From positions 768,650 through 832,649 of the forward strand of contig NW_022985168.1 in the NCBI RefSeq assembly GCF_010093535.1: a stretch of 64,000 nucleotides of DNA. Reading direction: 5' to 3'. Of the stretch, positions 1 through 10,771 are shown piece after piece. The translations under genes and the position numbers were made by a program. The notes under the pieces were generated by a model. The model was given only the letters and a program-made list of their open reading frames with translations. It made no database searches and was not told the origin of the DNA. Position 1 is the first letter of the stretch. Every line of letters begins with the position of its first letter. The stretch comes from Lindgomyces ingoldianus. Its lineage: Eukaryota > Ascomycota > Dothideomycetes > Pleosporales > Lindgomycetaceae.

Positions 1-2014
1 CTCCGTTCATAAGGCAATTCTCTACACCATGGCCACATGCCATTCCCTCCGTGTAATCGACGACGAACTCTTGGGCGATCCACTGGATGTTAAGATGTTC
101 AACTTCACAGGCTGGAGCTTTGAGGAAGGAGAACACAAATCTGGGACTGGAGATGAAGACCAAGATCACAATCTATCGCCTTCAGTTGCTAGACCTCCAC
201 CAGGAAGGGAATACGACATTGATCACCGCGCGGACAATGCGAATAGAAAACCAGTCGAGCTTGGTGTGATTAAGACCTTCGAGTTTGTCTCTCAACTTCG
301 AAGGGCCAGTGTCATTGTACGACAATTCGGTTCACGCAATGTCCAAGTGTATGTCAAAGGAGCACCCGAATGCATGAAAGGCATTTGTCGACCAGAAAGT
401 TTCCCAACAGACTATGAGGACCTACTGGCCTATTACACCCAGAAGGGTTTCCGTGTTATCGCGTGTGCCGCGAAGACTTCTGAGAAGAGCTGGGTCAAGG
501 TCCAAAAGATGAAGCGAGAAGAAGCAGAGAGTAATCTCGATTTCATGGGCTTTATCATCTTCGAGAACAAGCTCAAGGCCAGTACAACACCCGTTATTGA
601 AGAGCTTGAGAGGGCGAATATCCGCAAAGTCATGTGCACAGGAGACAACATTCTGACCGCAATTAGCGTGGCAAGGGAATGCGGCTTGATCAACAAGACC
701 GCCCACTGCTTCGTACCACACTTCGTGGAAGGTGATTCACGAACAGCCCTTGCTAAACTCAGCTGGGAGAGCGTGGACGACCACGTTTTCAAACTCGACG
801 AGAACACACTCAAGCCATTGCCTCCGCCACCTGAATCAGATGCCTCCCTTCCATACGACATATCGAACCTTCGAAACTACTCCATCGCCGTAAGCGGAGA
901 TGTATTCCGCTGGATCATTGACTTCGCCTCAGAAAAAGTGCTCCGCGAAATGCTCGTCAGAGGCCAAGTATTCGCACGCATGTCTCCGGATGAAAAGCAC
1001 GAACTGGTCGAAAAACTCCAATCCATCGACTACTGCTGCGGTTTCTGCGGTGACGGTGCAAACGACTGCGGAGCCCTGAAAGCTGCGGACGTGGGCATCT
1101 CGCTCTCCGAAGCTGAGGCATCTGTCGCAGCGCCGTTTACCAGCCGGGTCTTCGACATCTCGTGCGTCCCGCAGGTCATTAAGGAAGGGCGTGCGGCACT
1201 CGTTACGAGTTTCAGCTGCTTCAAGTATATGAGTTTGTATTCTGCTATACAGTTCACGTCTGTTAGCTTTCTCTATGCTTCGGCGTCTAATCTTGGAGAT
1301 TTCCAGTTCCTGTTTATTGATCTACTGCTTATTCTTCCTATTGCTATTTTCATGGGATGGAGCGGCGCGTATCCTCAGCTATCCCGCAAGCGACCTACAG
1401 CCTCTTTGGTGTCGAGGAAGGTGCTTACACCTCTGTTGGGACAGATATTTATCTGTGTGGTTATCCAAGCGGTTGGGTTTGAATACGTGCAGAAGCAGCC
1501 ATGGTATCAACCTCCAATCGTCGATAAAGACCACTCAAACAGTCTGAACAGCCAGAACACAACATTGTTCCTAGTCAGTTGTTTCCAGTACATCCTCAGC
1601 GCTGTGGTGTTGAGTGTAGGGAAGCCGTTTCGGCAGCCTATGAGTCAGAATCGTAGGTCCTCCCCGCCTTCCTGTCAAATCACCCTAGCCAATTCATATT
1701 TGTGAGGGTGAGGCTAATACATTCCAGTACCCTTCGTAATCACAATGCTCCTCACCCTCGCCATAACCTTTTACCTCCTCTTCGACCCCGCACACTGGCT
1801 CTTCAAGCTCATGGAACTCACATATCTCTCCCCGGTCTTCAAAGTCTTCATCCTAGCCCTCGGAATCGGAAACTTTGTGCTTGCATTCTTAAGCGAGAGA
1901 TTTCTGTTACCGAGGATGGCGATGTGGGTGGGGTGGATCAAGATTAGGGTGAATCCGAAGTGGAAGAAGAAGAGGAAAGCGTATAAGGAAATTGCGGAAG
2001 GGATGAGAATATAA
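1..2014 (+). CDS. YPK9: P5B-type ATPase (YPK9/ATP13A2-like), 5' end outside the window
   Basis: This is a P-type ATPase of the P5B subfamily, whose members sit in vacuolar/lysosomal membranes and export polyamines or cations. The reading frame is open from base 2 through the left edge, so the N-terminus and the DKTGT phosphorylation site lie outside. Exon 1 runs to 1652. The intron is 1653-1727 (GTAGGT donor, GCTAATAC branch region, CAG acceptor). The last exon is 1728-2014, giving about 645 visible residues. Near the start the ATCHSLR and GDPLDVKMF motifs mark the nucleotide-binding domain, followed by KGAPE, MCTGDN and the hinge GDGANDCGALKAADVGISLS, which is characteristic of P5 ATPases. 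About six hydrophobic helices follow in the C-terminal third. It converges with the secreted-protein gene, 164 bp away. The family call is firm; substrate is inferred from the family. Confidence 0.93.
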
Positions 2015-2178
2015 GAGGGAAGAGGAGGAGGGAGGAATGATAAGTGTATCATGTGGAAGGGAATTTGAGAGGGGGTATTGATATGATTGATGTGATACTC
2101 AAAGCCCACGAGTTCCGTGGCCAGTTAGGCATTTCATTTCAGCCACTCCAGCTCCCTCTCTTCCACACCGTCCTTCCT

Positions 2179-2723
2179 TTAAGCCTCCGTTAGACTAAAC
2201 GCCACGTCCCCCACCGTCGCACCCCCTATACATGTACTCTGAAACGTCCCCGACGGACAGGTCAGCTGCGCAGCCTTAACGCACCGTTCCCAACGCCCCT
2301 TACTAATATTAATAGTCGCGCCCGCATCCACGGCGTTCAGTGTGAACTTCGAGGTCCCAGATTGGCCAACGGTGGAGGCAGGGGAGCCGCCACATTTCTG
2401 GATAGTTCCCGCGATGCCACCGCAGATGGATAGGATGGCGACGTTCGTGGAATGGGTGTCCAGTTGGCTTAGGGGCTGTTAGTGTGTTTAATGCCCACAC
2501 TCGTTCCTAGTGGCGGATTGGAGAGAGAAAGAAGAAGATGGTAGAAATGAATTGATCGTTTAGGGAAAACTGGAGAAAAGGGAATAGGGACATACACGCT
2601 TGCATCCAGACAAGTAGTTCCCGTGACTTCTGCGCCTGAGACTTGCTGGTTTGCTGGCGCTGCTAGTACAACGCTGGAGGCGGCTAGCACTACGTACGTG
2701 GAGACGAAGGCGGAGAAATGCAT
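2179..2723 (-). CDS. Small secreted protein with six cysteines, 138 aa
   Basis: Two exons, 2596-2723 and 2179-2467, are joined across an intron with donor GTATGT and acceptor AAG preceded by a CACTAAC branch site. The product is 138 residues. It begins with a hydrophobic signal peptide of about 22 residues ending in VLAAPA. The mature part has six cysteines (TTC, SIC, QKC, ERC, LTC, STC contexts), room for three disulfides, and no transmembrane segment. The C-terminal half is rich in G, S and T. I do not recognise a named family. Size, signal peptide and cysteine count fit fungal small secreted proteins, some of which are effectors, but nothing here shows that role. A TATATAAG box lies about 75 bp upstream of the ATG, suggesting a strongly regulated promoter. 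Confidence 0.8.
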
Positions 2724-3875
2724 GATCGAAGTTTTTGCGTCGTCGAAGATACTAGAATATTCCTCGGAGAATATGTAAACTAGGCAGGGGAAAGTGCTTA
2801 TATACAGGAGTAAATACGACAGTATTGAATTGCAAGAAATAATGATTCGATCAACGAAAGACGAAATGTAAACTGAGGGAATGAAAGAACGTAGAAGAAC
2901 GGACAAGGGCGCTGTGAGAACTGGGAAGATCGCGCTCCCTATGTACTAGGCTGAGGTGAGGCGAGGTCCAGCAATAGTAACATGGTGCCGTGAAAATCAA
3001 ACGCATAACCATCTCTCTCCGATCCTTCAACTACAAAAGGGCGGGGGAGCAGATTTTCATTGAACGGGTGTTTGGCGTTTCGATTGCATTCGGGAATTTC
3101 GCCGAGGGCCCTGAGGCATCATAGGTTTTAGATCTCGGGCGTTGTTGCAGGACCTAACCTCGGGGTAAGGTGTAGCGCGCTGTCATATCACCCCTTCGAA
3201 TTTTTATGTAGGGAAGAACCTTGGAAGGTGATATGGTTTTTACTTGGTAGCTAAAAAGTGGATACAGTGACATATAACAGAAGTCTGTCTCTGCCTTCCT
3301 CCGCGTTACTCTTGCTCTTGGACAGGATGCGCGAAGACGCCGGCACTGTCCAAGAAAACGTCTTCATAAACACATTTCACACGACAAATACTACCAATCT
3401 TTTCCACTCCTCTATTTAGTACTCATCAGACGTTTCTATGTTGAGCTAGCATGCCTGACTCACGCCCATCATTCCATCATCCCAATCGTGCAATACTATC
3501 ATTCATCCACGCTCCGCCGTCCCTCATCTCGAAGCCATTCAACCGTTAACCATCACACATGTCGTCGTCCACCCTTATTTCCCCTAAGAAATAATAAAAA
3601 CAATAAAATAGCCTCCATCTCGGTACCAAGAAGTGTAATCGTATGTCATATGTCGTATGCAGAGAGGATCCCCACCTAACGCCGAGCGCTATGAGCGCCG
3701 TGTTGCCCGACCCATCCACCAAAATACCAAAAGATAAAGAATAAAGACACGTATAGAAAGGTACTTTGTCAGGTGTGTAGGCGGCCGTTTAAATCCATCT
3801 CACCGGACGAATTTCCTTGTCGCTGTCGCTATGAGTGTCTGCTTAATCGAAGGCGGTCGTCCGAATCCACATCGT
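2724..3875. other. Intergenic: secreted-protein promoter and psi1 3' flank
   Basis: Apart from the TATA box this 1.15 kb stretch holds no reading frame I can support. The side near 3876 is expected to contain the 3' UTR of the J-protein gene. Short ORFs here have no recognisable protein character. Confidence 0.5.
2797..2804 (-). promoter_or_regulatory. TATA box of the small secreted protein gene
   Basis: On the minus strand the sequence reads TATATAAG, 74 bases upstream of the ATG at 2723. That spacing fits a TATA element with a short 5' leader. Most genes in this window lack so clear a TATA box. Confidence 0.55.
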
Positions 3876-5242
3876 TTACAAAACATCTCTCAACACATCC
3901 TTCTGAGTCTGCGTCAACGTCGTAGGAAACTTAATTCTGACACCGACCACGAAATCGCCCCGTTCCGCCGGCTTCTTGCTTTTCGGCATGCCGAGACTCG
4001 GGTACCGTTCTTCAAAGGTGGGGCCTGTTGGACCGCCGTTACTGACTTGGAGTTGTTTGCCGTCAATCGTTTGGACTGTTCGGCGCCAGCCGGTCAAAGC
4101 TTCTTTCAGGTCGATGTCGATGGTGTGCAAAATGTCGTCGCCTTCACGTTTGAAGAGGGGGTGAGGTTTCTAATAAGATGACATGTTAATATACTAACAG
4201 AGCTAGATGGGGGTATTGTAGGTGTACTTACCTCTTTGACAATGAAATGCAGATCCTGCGTTCCACCTTCGACCTGATCCCCCACGTCCGAGAACTTGAT
4301 CTTACTGCCCGCCTTCAGCCCCTTCTTGATCGGCACCTCCAGAATCCGATCTTGCGTACTCTGTTTCCCAGTTGCCTGATCATACGTCTTCCGCTTAATT
4401 TTCATCTTCTTCGTCGTGCCGTTAAAAAGCTCTTCCAGGCTAACCGGGAGGTCCTTCTCAACAACTGTAACCTCAGGTGTCGGCGCCCGACGTCCGCCAT
4501 CAAATCGACTTCCGCCGGGTCCCCGTTTCGAGCGCCCAGACGCGCCCATGCCAGGCATACCGCCAGGCATACCACCGGGCATACCACCCATTCCAAAGCC
4601 TCCAAGGTCGTCATCGTCGGCGAAACTCGCGCCTCCACCGCGCAGGAATTCCGAGAATATGCTCTCCGGGTTCGAGAAATGGAATCCACCTCCTCCACTA
4701 CCCGTCGAGAAATGAAACGTTCTTGTGCCTCCGGGCATACCGCCCGAGCTCGCAAATGGGAAGCCACCGCCGCCTGCTTCGAAGGGGTTTGCGCCGGGCC
4801 CACCCCCGCCCTCTGGGGGAGGAGCGCCGCCGCGCAGCAGGAACTCGAGGCCAAATTGATCATATGTCTTGCGTTTCTCGGGGTCGGAGAGGATTTCGTA
4901 CGCCTGTGAGACCTCTACAATACAACCACGAGTCAGTATCCAGCCTGGAGGGAAAGGGCCTTTCTTGTTTGTACTTACCCTTGAATTTTTCGGAAGCAGA
5001 CGGATTGTCTTTGTTCTTATCCGGATGCCATTTCAACGCCGCCTTGCGATAGGCCTTCTTAATTTCATCTTGCGTGGCGGATGAGGAGACGCCTAGTCAC
5101 TACGTTAGTCACCGTTGATGTGAGCATGGTGATGTTGCGAGAGATGCTGGGTGGGTAAGGCGTGTGAGGCTGCCCCGCAAAGCGCCAGCATGGGGGGACA
5201 AAACCCACCTAATTGATCGTAGAGCTTGGTCTCCTTGACCAT
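3876..5242 (-). CDS. psi1: Class B J-domain co-chaperone (Psi1/Sis1/DNAJB1 type), 374 aa
   Basis: Four exons: 5209-5242, 4979-5092, 4232-4914 and 3876-4169, giving 374 residues, the usual length of Sis1/DNAJB1 proteins. The N-terminal J-domain starts [12 protein letters not shown] and carries the HPD motif at residues 34-36, which stimulates Hsp70 ATPase. A Gly/Phe/Met-rich linker follows, with repeated GGMPGG units. The C-terminal substrate-binding region contains [19 protein letters not shown] and the second sandwich with [12 protein letters not shown]. There is no zinc-finger CxxCxGxG repeat, which separates it from class A. It would work with cytosolic Hsp70 in folding, disaggregation and translation initiation. 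A perfect four-unit heat-shock element lies about 190 bp upstream of the start, so Hsf1 control is very likely. Confidence 0.95.
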
Positions 5243-5837
5243 GGTCAATCAGAAAGGATAGTTATGTGGACGGCGTTTGTGTCTCGTATTTAGGGTCTAG
5301 AAGGAAGAAGCAGAGTGGTGCAAGTGGGAGTGAGGTCTTTAATGGTTGAGGTGAAAGAGTCTCCCCACGTTTGGGCGCTCGAGCCAATCCTGACCGCCTC
5401 CGCAAGACGTCACACCCGACCGCCGACCAACATCGAAGCTTCGCGAAGCTTCTACGTCCGAGCCCATTGTCGCACAAGACAAAGTTATTAAGGCTTCTGG
5501 ATGTATTTGACCTCTTCGCCCCCAATAGCTACAGCTCCATATCTAGAATTTGGAAAGGATTCGAGTAGTCGACGCTGCACACCGCTTCCATAACCTTTTC
5601 AACCTTCTCGACTCAATAAATTTTGGAGACGCCCAACTCCACCATGCCTTGCCATAACGCCAGCTTTCAAGGCGCTGTTTGCCGCATGCTAAAATACAGA
5701 CCAATATCCAGGGGGAAACCCGCTAACTAAAGCTTGCATATCCGATTGCGGTGCACAACATGGCCTGTGATCGCAAACAACAGCCATCGGCTAGTGTCAC
5801 ATGCCATACAAACAACTAGGTAGTCGTGCTCGTGTTC
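5243..5837. promoter_or_regulatory. psi1 promoter and cbf5 3' flank
   Basis: About 595 bp separate the psi1 start codon from the cbf5 stop codon. The psi1-proximal 200 bp contain the heat-shock element. Nothing else with support was seen; the part next to 5838 should hold the cbf5 3' UTR. Confidence 0.5.
5435..5452. promoter_or_regulatory. Perfect four-unit heat-shock element upstream of psi1
   Basis: The 18 bases read GAAGCTTCGCGAAGCTTC: four alternating nGAAn/nTTCn units with exact two-base spacing, forming a complete palindrome. This matches the binding site of trimeric Hsf1. It lies 193 bp upstream of the J-protein ATG, a normal distance for a fungal promoter element. The other flanking gene, cbf5, ends toward it, so psi1 is the only promoter served. 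Confidence 0.85.
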
Positions 5838-7510
5838 TTAAGATTCGGTGTCGCTGTCTTCAGTCTTACGCTTCTTTGACTTTTTTTCGCCCTTGTCTGC
5901 CTTCTCGGCCTTCTTCTTTTCTTTCTTCTCTTTCTTCTTTCGCTTCCGCTCCGCCTCATCTTCCGGCGTGGTCTCTTCGTCACGGTGCTTGCGTTTCTTG
6001 GGTTTCGCAACAGCTTCCTCCTCTGCGTCCGCTCCTGTGAGTGGGAGTGCAGGAGCAGCAAGCACCTCGGCGGATGCCGTTGTCTCGGCCATTGTGACAT
6101 CAGCCTGTCCGTTAGGCGCACTGAAGTCCTTGTACTCGGTGGTCCACTTCGCCGGAGTCTTATCATTCGGGCGTCCGAATTTCTTGCTTACGTTCAGCAG
6201 AATCCTCAAACAAGAGAGACAGTACTTACATCAAGCTGACCAGATGCTTTCATTTTCTTCTTCTCCGAGGCAACCGGACCCATGCCCCATCGCCTTGGAT
6301 AAAGGTCTCTATCCATAATACATCGCTTTACTCGAGCAACAGTGCCATGATCGCATGATAACATTTCAACGGCTGCCATCAGGGCATAGCCGAGTGCGAT
6401 TGCCTCCCCTTTGGTAGTCATGAGCACAATCTCCTCATGGATTTGGATATCCTTGTCTGCCGAATGTGTTAGCCTAACCCTATCAGGCAGCATCGCTGGA
6501 CGTACCAAAACGCAATAGACCTGGAAGCATGAGCTTTGCGCCATAGCAGACGGCGCTGACAGCGCTATCCTTGACCACCATGCGTTTGTATGTCGTGAGA
6601 AGGCTCTCTAGAGGTGAGATGACCCGGCGTAGATAGCTTTCGTCACGGTTGTTGTCTTGTACCCACTGAGCATCCAAAACATCGTGCAACGTGACCATGC
6701 CCTTCTCTTCATCCATGGCTCCGCTCCGCACTCTTCGAAGCTCTTGCATGTGGGCACCAACGCCGAGCAAAAGTCCAAGGTGAACGCACAGGGTTCGGAT
6801 GTACGTTCCGGCCTCGCAGCTCACCCAGAAAACACCTAAGTTTCTTTCGTTGTCAAATTCGTAGACCTTGCTCTCGTGGATCGTTCGAACACGAAGTTGT
6901 CGCTTCACGGCCGAGATGAGTGGAGGTCGCTGGAACAGCGCGCCAGTCAGAGTCTCGAGGGCACGCGCAAATTGTGCTTCTCCTCCTGGCAGCTTATCAT
7001 GAAGGCGAATGACACACACATATTCCTTTCCGGCACCCTGCTGTGACTTGACGAGACGAGTGGCACGGTCGATACAGACGATGAGGCATCCGGTGACTTT
7101 CGGGTCCAAAGTTCCGCTGTGGCCAGTTTTGTCAACTCTGAGGTCACGTTAGTACGGTTTTAAGTTACTGTCAGAGAAAAATTATCACCTTAGGATCCGC
7201 TTTATCCAAGCTACGACCTCGTGGCTAGACGGATTTGAAGGTTTGTCGAGATTAATCACTCCAGAGCTAATGTACGACTTGAGGTCGCGTTCGAGAGGCG
7301 CACTACCATGTGGAATAGGCGTGAAATGAGCAGTTTTGACAAGCACTATTTGCATGTTAGGAAAGGTGTTGCACAGAGCTGTGCGGATAGCTACGTACAG
7401 TCGTTGTAGTTCTTCAGTAGCAACGGCCAGGTGCTGGTGTCGATAGCCGGAGCGGAGGCCTGAGGCTTAATGATGTACTTGTCGGCGTCGCTCGAAGGTG
7501 CGAGAGCCAT
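5838..7510 (-). CDS. CBF5: H/ACA snoRNP pseudouridine synthase Cbf5/dyskerin, 490 aa
   Basis: Catalytic subunit of nucleolar H/ACA snoRNPs, converting uridine to pseudouridine in rRNA and snRNA. Five exons: 7399-7510, 7189-7345, 6506-7137, 6230-6456 and 5838-6182, giving 490 residues, close to yeast Cbf5 (483). The N-terminal DKC1-like segment ([14 protein letters not shown]) is followed by the TruB catalytic domain with [14 protein letters not shown], where the catalytic aspartate is about residue 101. A PUA domain follows (about residues 275-350), ending in YPRRWGMGP. The C-terminus is a long lysine/glutamate-rich KKE tail typical of the family and of nucleolar targeting. I chose the ATG at 7510 because family proteins start just before this motif. 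An in-frame ATG at 7591 would add 27 residues. Confidence 0.95.
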
Positions 7511-8876
7511 GATGGGCGACTCTTGCAGTAGCAATTGGCTGTGTATAGCTAGGTCCTTGGAGCAGAAATGAAATTGGAATTTTTGTTCCATTTTAGCTTT
7601 TCCGAGATAGACCCGGCTTGGTGCGCGGTTATGTAATCCGAATCACGTGAATCACACAGGGGAACCTTGCAAAGGTAACAAAAACTCGACCTTCCGATAA
7701 GGATAGCTCATATCTCCACAAAGAAGTTGGAACAGGACGGGCCTGAGCTCTCGTGGGAGGTTGCACAACACGTCACAGCGTTCAGAAAGACACATCGGCG
7801 GCCAATGGCATTTTTGGCAAGCAAAGTACCTACCGGTACCTCAATATATTAAGGCTTATTACAATACATAGCGAATGTGACTGCAGGCAGAAGTATTGAA
7901 GAGGACGGAAAATATAACTAAAACAATAACCCAGGAAATCCCCAATCACCCGGTTCGATTTCTGCCATTAAAGTTGCCGAACCGTCAAGTACCAGTGCTG
8001 AGAACGGCTGCTCGTATCTGAAAAAGTGTAGAACATCCAAACAAGACATCTCAATCCTGAACTCCAGACCAGCTGCCTCATGCTCGAAATGGAAATGGGA
8101 AAGAAGTGACAACGCCGTGCGGTGGTCTTGAGAAGCGCACGACGAAACAGCCAAAAATGAGAAAGAAGGACGAGACTATGCATGTTGTACGGTTGGAGTG
8201 TTGATATAGACAATGCTAGCAAGTCGTGACGGGGGATTGGTTCGTATCGTTATCGTTGTGTGGTCGCCCACTCTCACGCGCATTTTCTTTCGGAGCACTT
8301 TGTATGTGAGAGAGTCATGACGTCCATATGGGTGGCGATGCTTGCCTCGAACGGCACTGTCACTGGTACATATGCGCGCTGATAGAAGTATCTCTTCGTG
8401 CCGGGTCGTGGATCGTATGCAGTGGCGTCGTCGTCGTCGTCATCGTCGTCGTTGAAGGGAGCTCAGTAGAGCAGCTTGAAATATGAAGAGAATAACTAAA
8501 AGTGAAGATGAAAAAGAAAGTGAACAAGAAAAATAATGCCTCCCCTGTGCAAGCAAATCCCAAGGAGAAGACGCGACGAGAACTAATACAATTCCCCATC
8601 CAGACTTAGAAACAGCGCAGAAATCCAATATATTCAACAAATGCTTTTTCGGTACCCAAGTCAAAGATGCGAGTGCAGGAGTGCGAACCCCTTGATGTGT
8701 AATCTCTACCGTCGTAGCGTCATTCGTCGTATGCGTCGTGAGAAGTGGTCGATTTCGAGGCCATCCCATCACCTCGGCCGTAAAGTTCATCACCAGTCAT
8801 CAAAATCTTCCTTCCATCACATGTTATTTGGTGATCACAACTCCTTCTCGCTAGGGTCTATCATCCTCTAATACCC
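7511..8876. other. Intergenic between cbf5 and the RRM/R3H gene
   Basis: This 1.37 kb stretch contains the cbf5 promoter side and the 3' flank of the RRM/R3H gene. ORFs of 60-117 codons occur on both strands, but none has recognisable composition or motifs. A short GTC trinucleotide repeat lies at 8427-8453. Confidence 0.45.
8427..8453. repeat. GTC trinucleotide microsatellite
   Basis: A run of GTC units interrupted once by ATC, in non-coding DNA 3' of the RRM/R3H gene. Confidence 0.7.
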
Positions 8877-10771
8877 TCAGTGCTCAACCACAATTTCGAC
8901 GCTGTTTGGTAATTCATCGCTGCCTCGCCCATGATGACCATTCTGTCTGGGACGGGAGGAGCCGAAACCAGAGCGCTCTGGAATTGGACCTCGAGGCTGC
9001 CTGGATGGCATACCTTGACCTCTGTCGCGGGATTGATCATCATAGTTTGTGCTGAAAGTTCGGTGACCTCCAATAGGACCTGGATTCTCCCAGGAGGTCA
9101 TATTGCGCAAGGCACGGGGACTGCCTCCTTGCCCGTATGTGGAACCGATTTGCATCCGTCCTAACGCGTTCTCCAGCAAACTGTCATCGCGCTGAGCCAT
9201 CGAAGCTGCAGTAGGTGTGCTATTCGGATTTGTCGACGTTGAAGTGCTCCCAAATGCAAGATCATTCATATTCGGTCCTCCAGGACGGCCAATAGGATAG
9301 CTAGCGGTCGAGGGTACCGGAGACGGCGTGTAGGAACGCAGATCAGCATAGGATTTTGCGGCACGTAGGTTCGGCGCAGCGCTTAATCCGCCCGGAGAAT
9401 CAGGGAATCCGAGAAGTCCGGTGTGTCTGCCAAAAGTGTTGTAAAATCCATCGGATGCACGAACATCGCTGAAGTCCGTGGTTGCGGCACGGTTGAGTCC
9501 GCGGCGTGGTTGCTCAGTCGCATGACTCGTAGGCATTTGCGGCATAGGCGGGCTCACGTTTGCACCGTCGTGGACTTTGAAAATGTGGACAGCTCTTTGC
9601 TCACCCGAGCCTTTGGAAACGTGAGCTAGGCCCATTTGATGCGAGAGAGTGTGGACGATCCGCCGTTGGCTTGGTGCCAAGGTAGGAGGGAAGGTCATGC
9701 TCTCACGCTCGGCAGTCTCCTTGAAAAGTAGGAGTTGCGAGTAGAACTGCAAGACTTGTGGGTCATTGAGGTCGACGTCTGAAAATTCTCGTCAGCACGT
9801 AGATGAGAACTAGGGCATTGGAATACACACCGAGCTTTGACGGTCGGCCGTTTACAGGAGATGGTGAAGATGCAGGTATGTGAGATGCAAGTGAGGCAAA
9901 TGACGCCTGCGTCTGAAGATTCCCTCCCAATGGCCTGTGCTGCTCCTCCAGCTGGCCTCGGCGCTCCCGCTTCTCTCTCTCAATGCGTTCCCGTTCAGCG
10001 AGCGGTAGCATCTTCTTGTACTCAACCCGGAGCTTCCGGCCGTGCAACTCGAAATGATTCATTGTATCAATTACCTGGGCTGTTTCCTCGGCTGTGGTGA
10101 AGTTTGCGAAAGCCAGCCCTCTGAAAACGCCATTATCAAAATGATAGTTGAATGCATAGGGTAGAGGCAGCCGGAGATCAGTCATCAATTGGACGAGCTG
10201 TTCCTTTTTTACGGCAAATGGGATGTTCTTGATCACGATAGCCGTAGGGATTAGCTCCTCATCAACGTCTTGCGCAAAATTGTCCTGTCGTAGAGATCCA
10301 TGGCTGAGCATCGAGCTGGGGTGTCCAGAGCCCAACCCAGGGAGGGCGAAACTGGGCAGGCCCTGAGGCTGATCTAGCCATCCCTAAAAGTCAAGATGTG
10401 TCAGTCACGGTACCATGCTGTTGAATTCGGGTGCGGCCTACCGATGGGAGTGCACTCCTTCCACGCCCTGACTGCTTAATCCGGCCGGCGCCACCCAAGG
10501 AGGACAGGACGGTGTTTTGGGCGAATGAAGTCGCATTCCATGCGGGCGTTCCCATGTCGTATCCATATCCACCGTGAATAGTGGCATTGAGGCGGTCGTA
10601 GTTGCGCGGCTGCTCATAGCCACGGGCATGGTCTTCTGCGGTGTACAGGCCACCGGTGGGGAGCTGTCCGTAGGCGTCGAACTGTCGGGACGGCTGGCGG
10701 TGCAGCGTCTGTGGCTGATGGCGATGAGAACCGGGCGACCGCGACGAGGGAGGGTCGTATGCCGAGTACAT
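8877..10771 (-). CDS. RRM and R3H domain RNA-binding protein (Pin4/Cip2-like), 594 aa
   Basis: Three exons, 10442-10771, 9831-10383 and 8877-9778, give 594 residues. After a low-complexity N-terminus rich in P, S, Q and Y comes one RRM at roughly residues 155-235, with RNP2 AIVIKNIPFAV and RNP1-like FRGLAFANF. An arginine/glutamate-rich helix follows (EREKRERRGQ). An R3H-like segment is centred on the RIVHTLSHQMGLAH region at about residues 310-370. The C-terminal half is disordered and rich in S, G, N and P. This architecture matches fungal RNA-binding proteins related to S. pombe Cip1/Cip2 and budding-yeast Pin4, which act in stress-related mRNA stability and cell-cycle control. The domain call is firm, the orthology is inferred, and I give no symbol. 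Confidence 0.88.
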
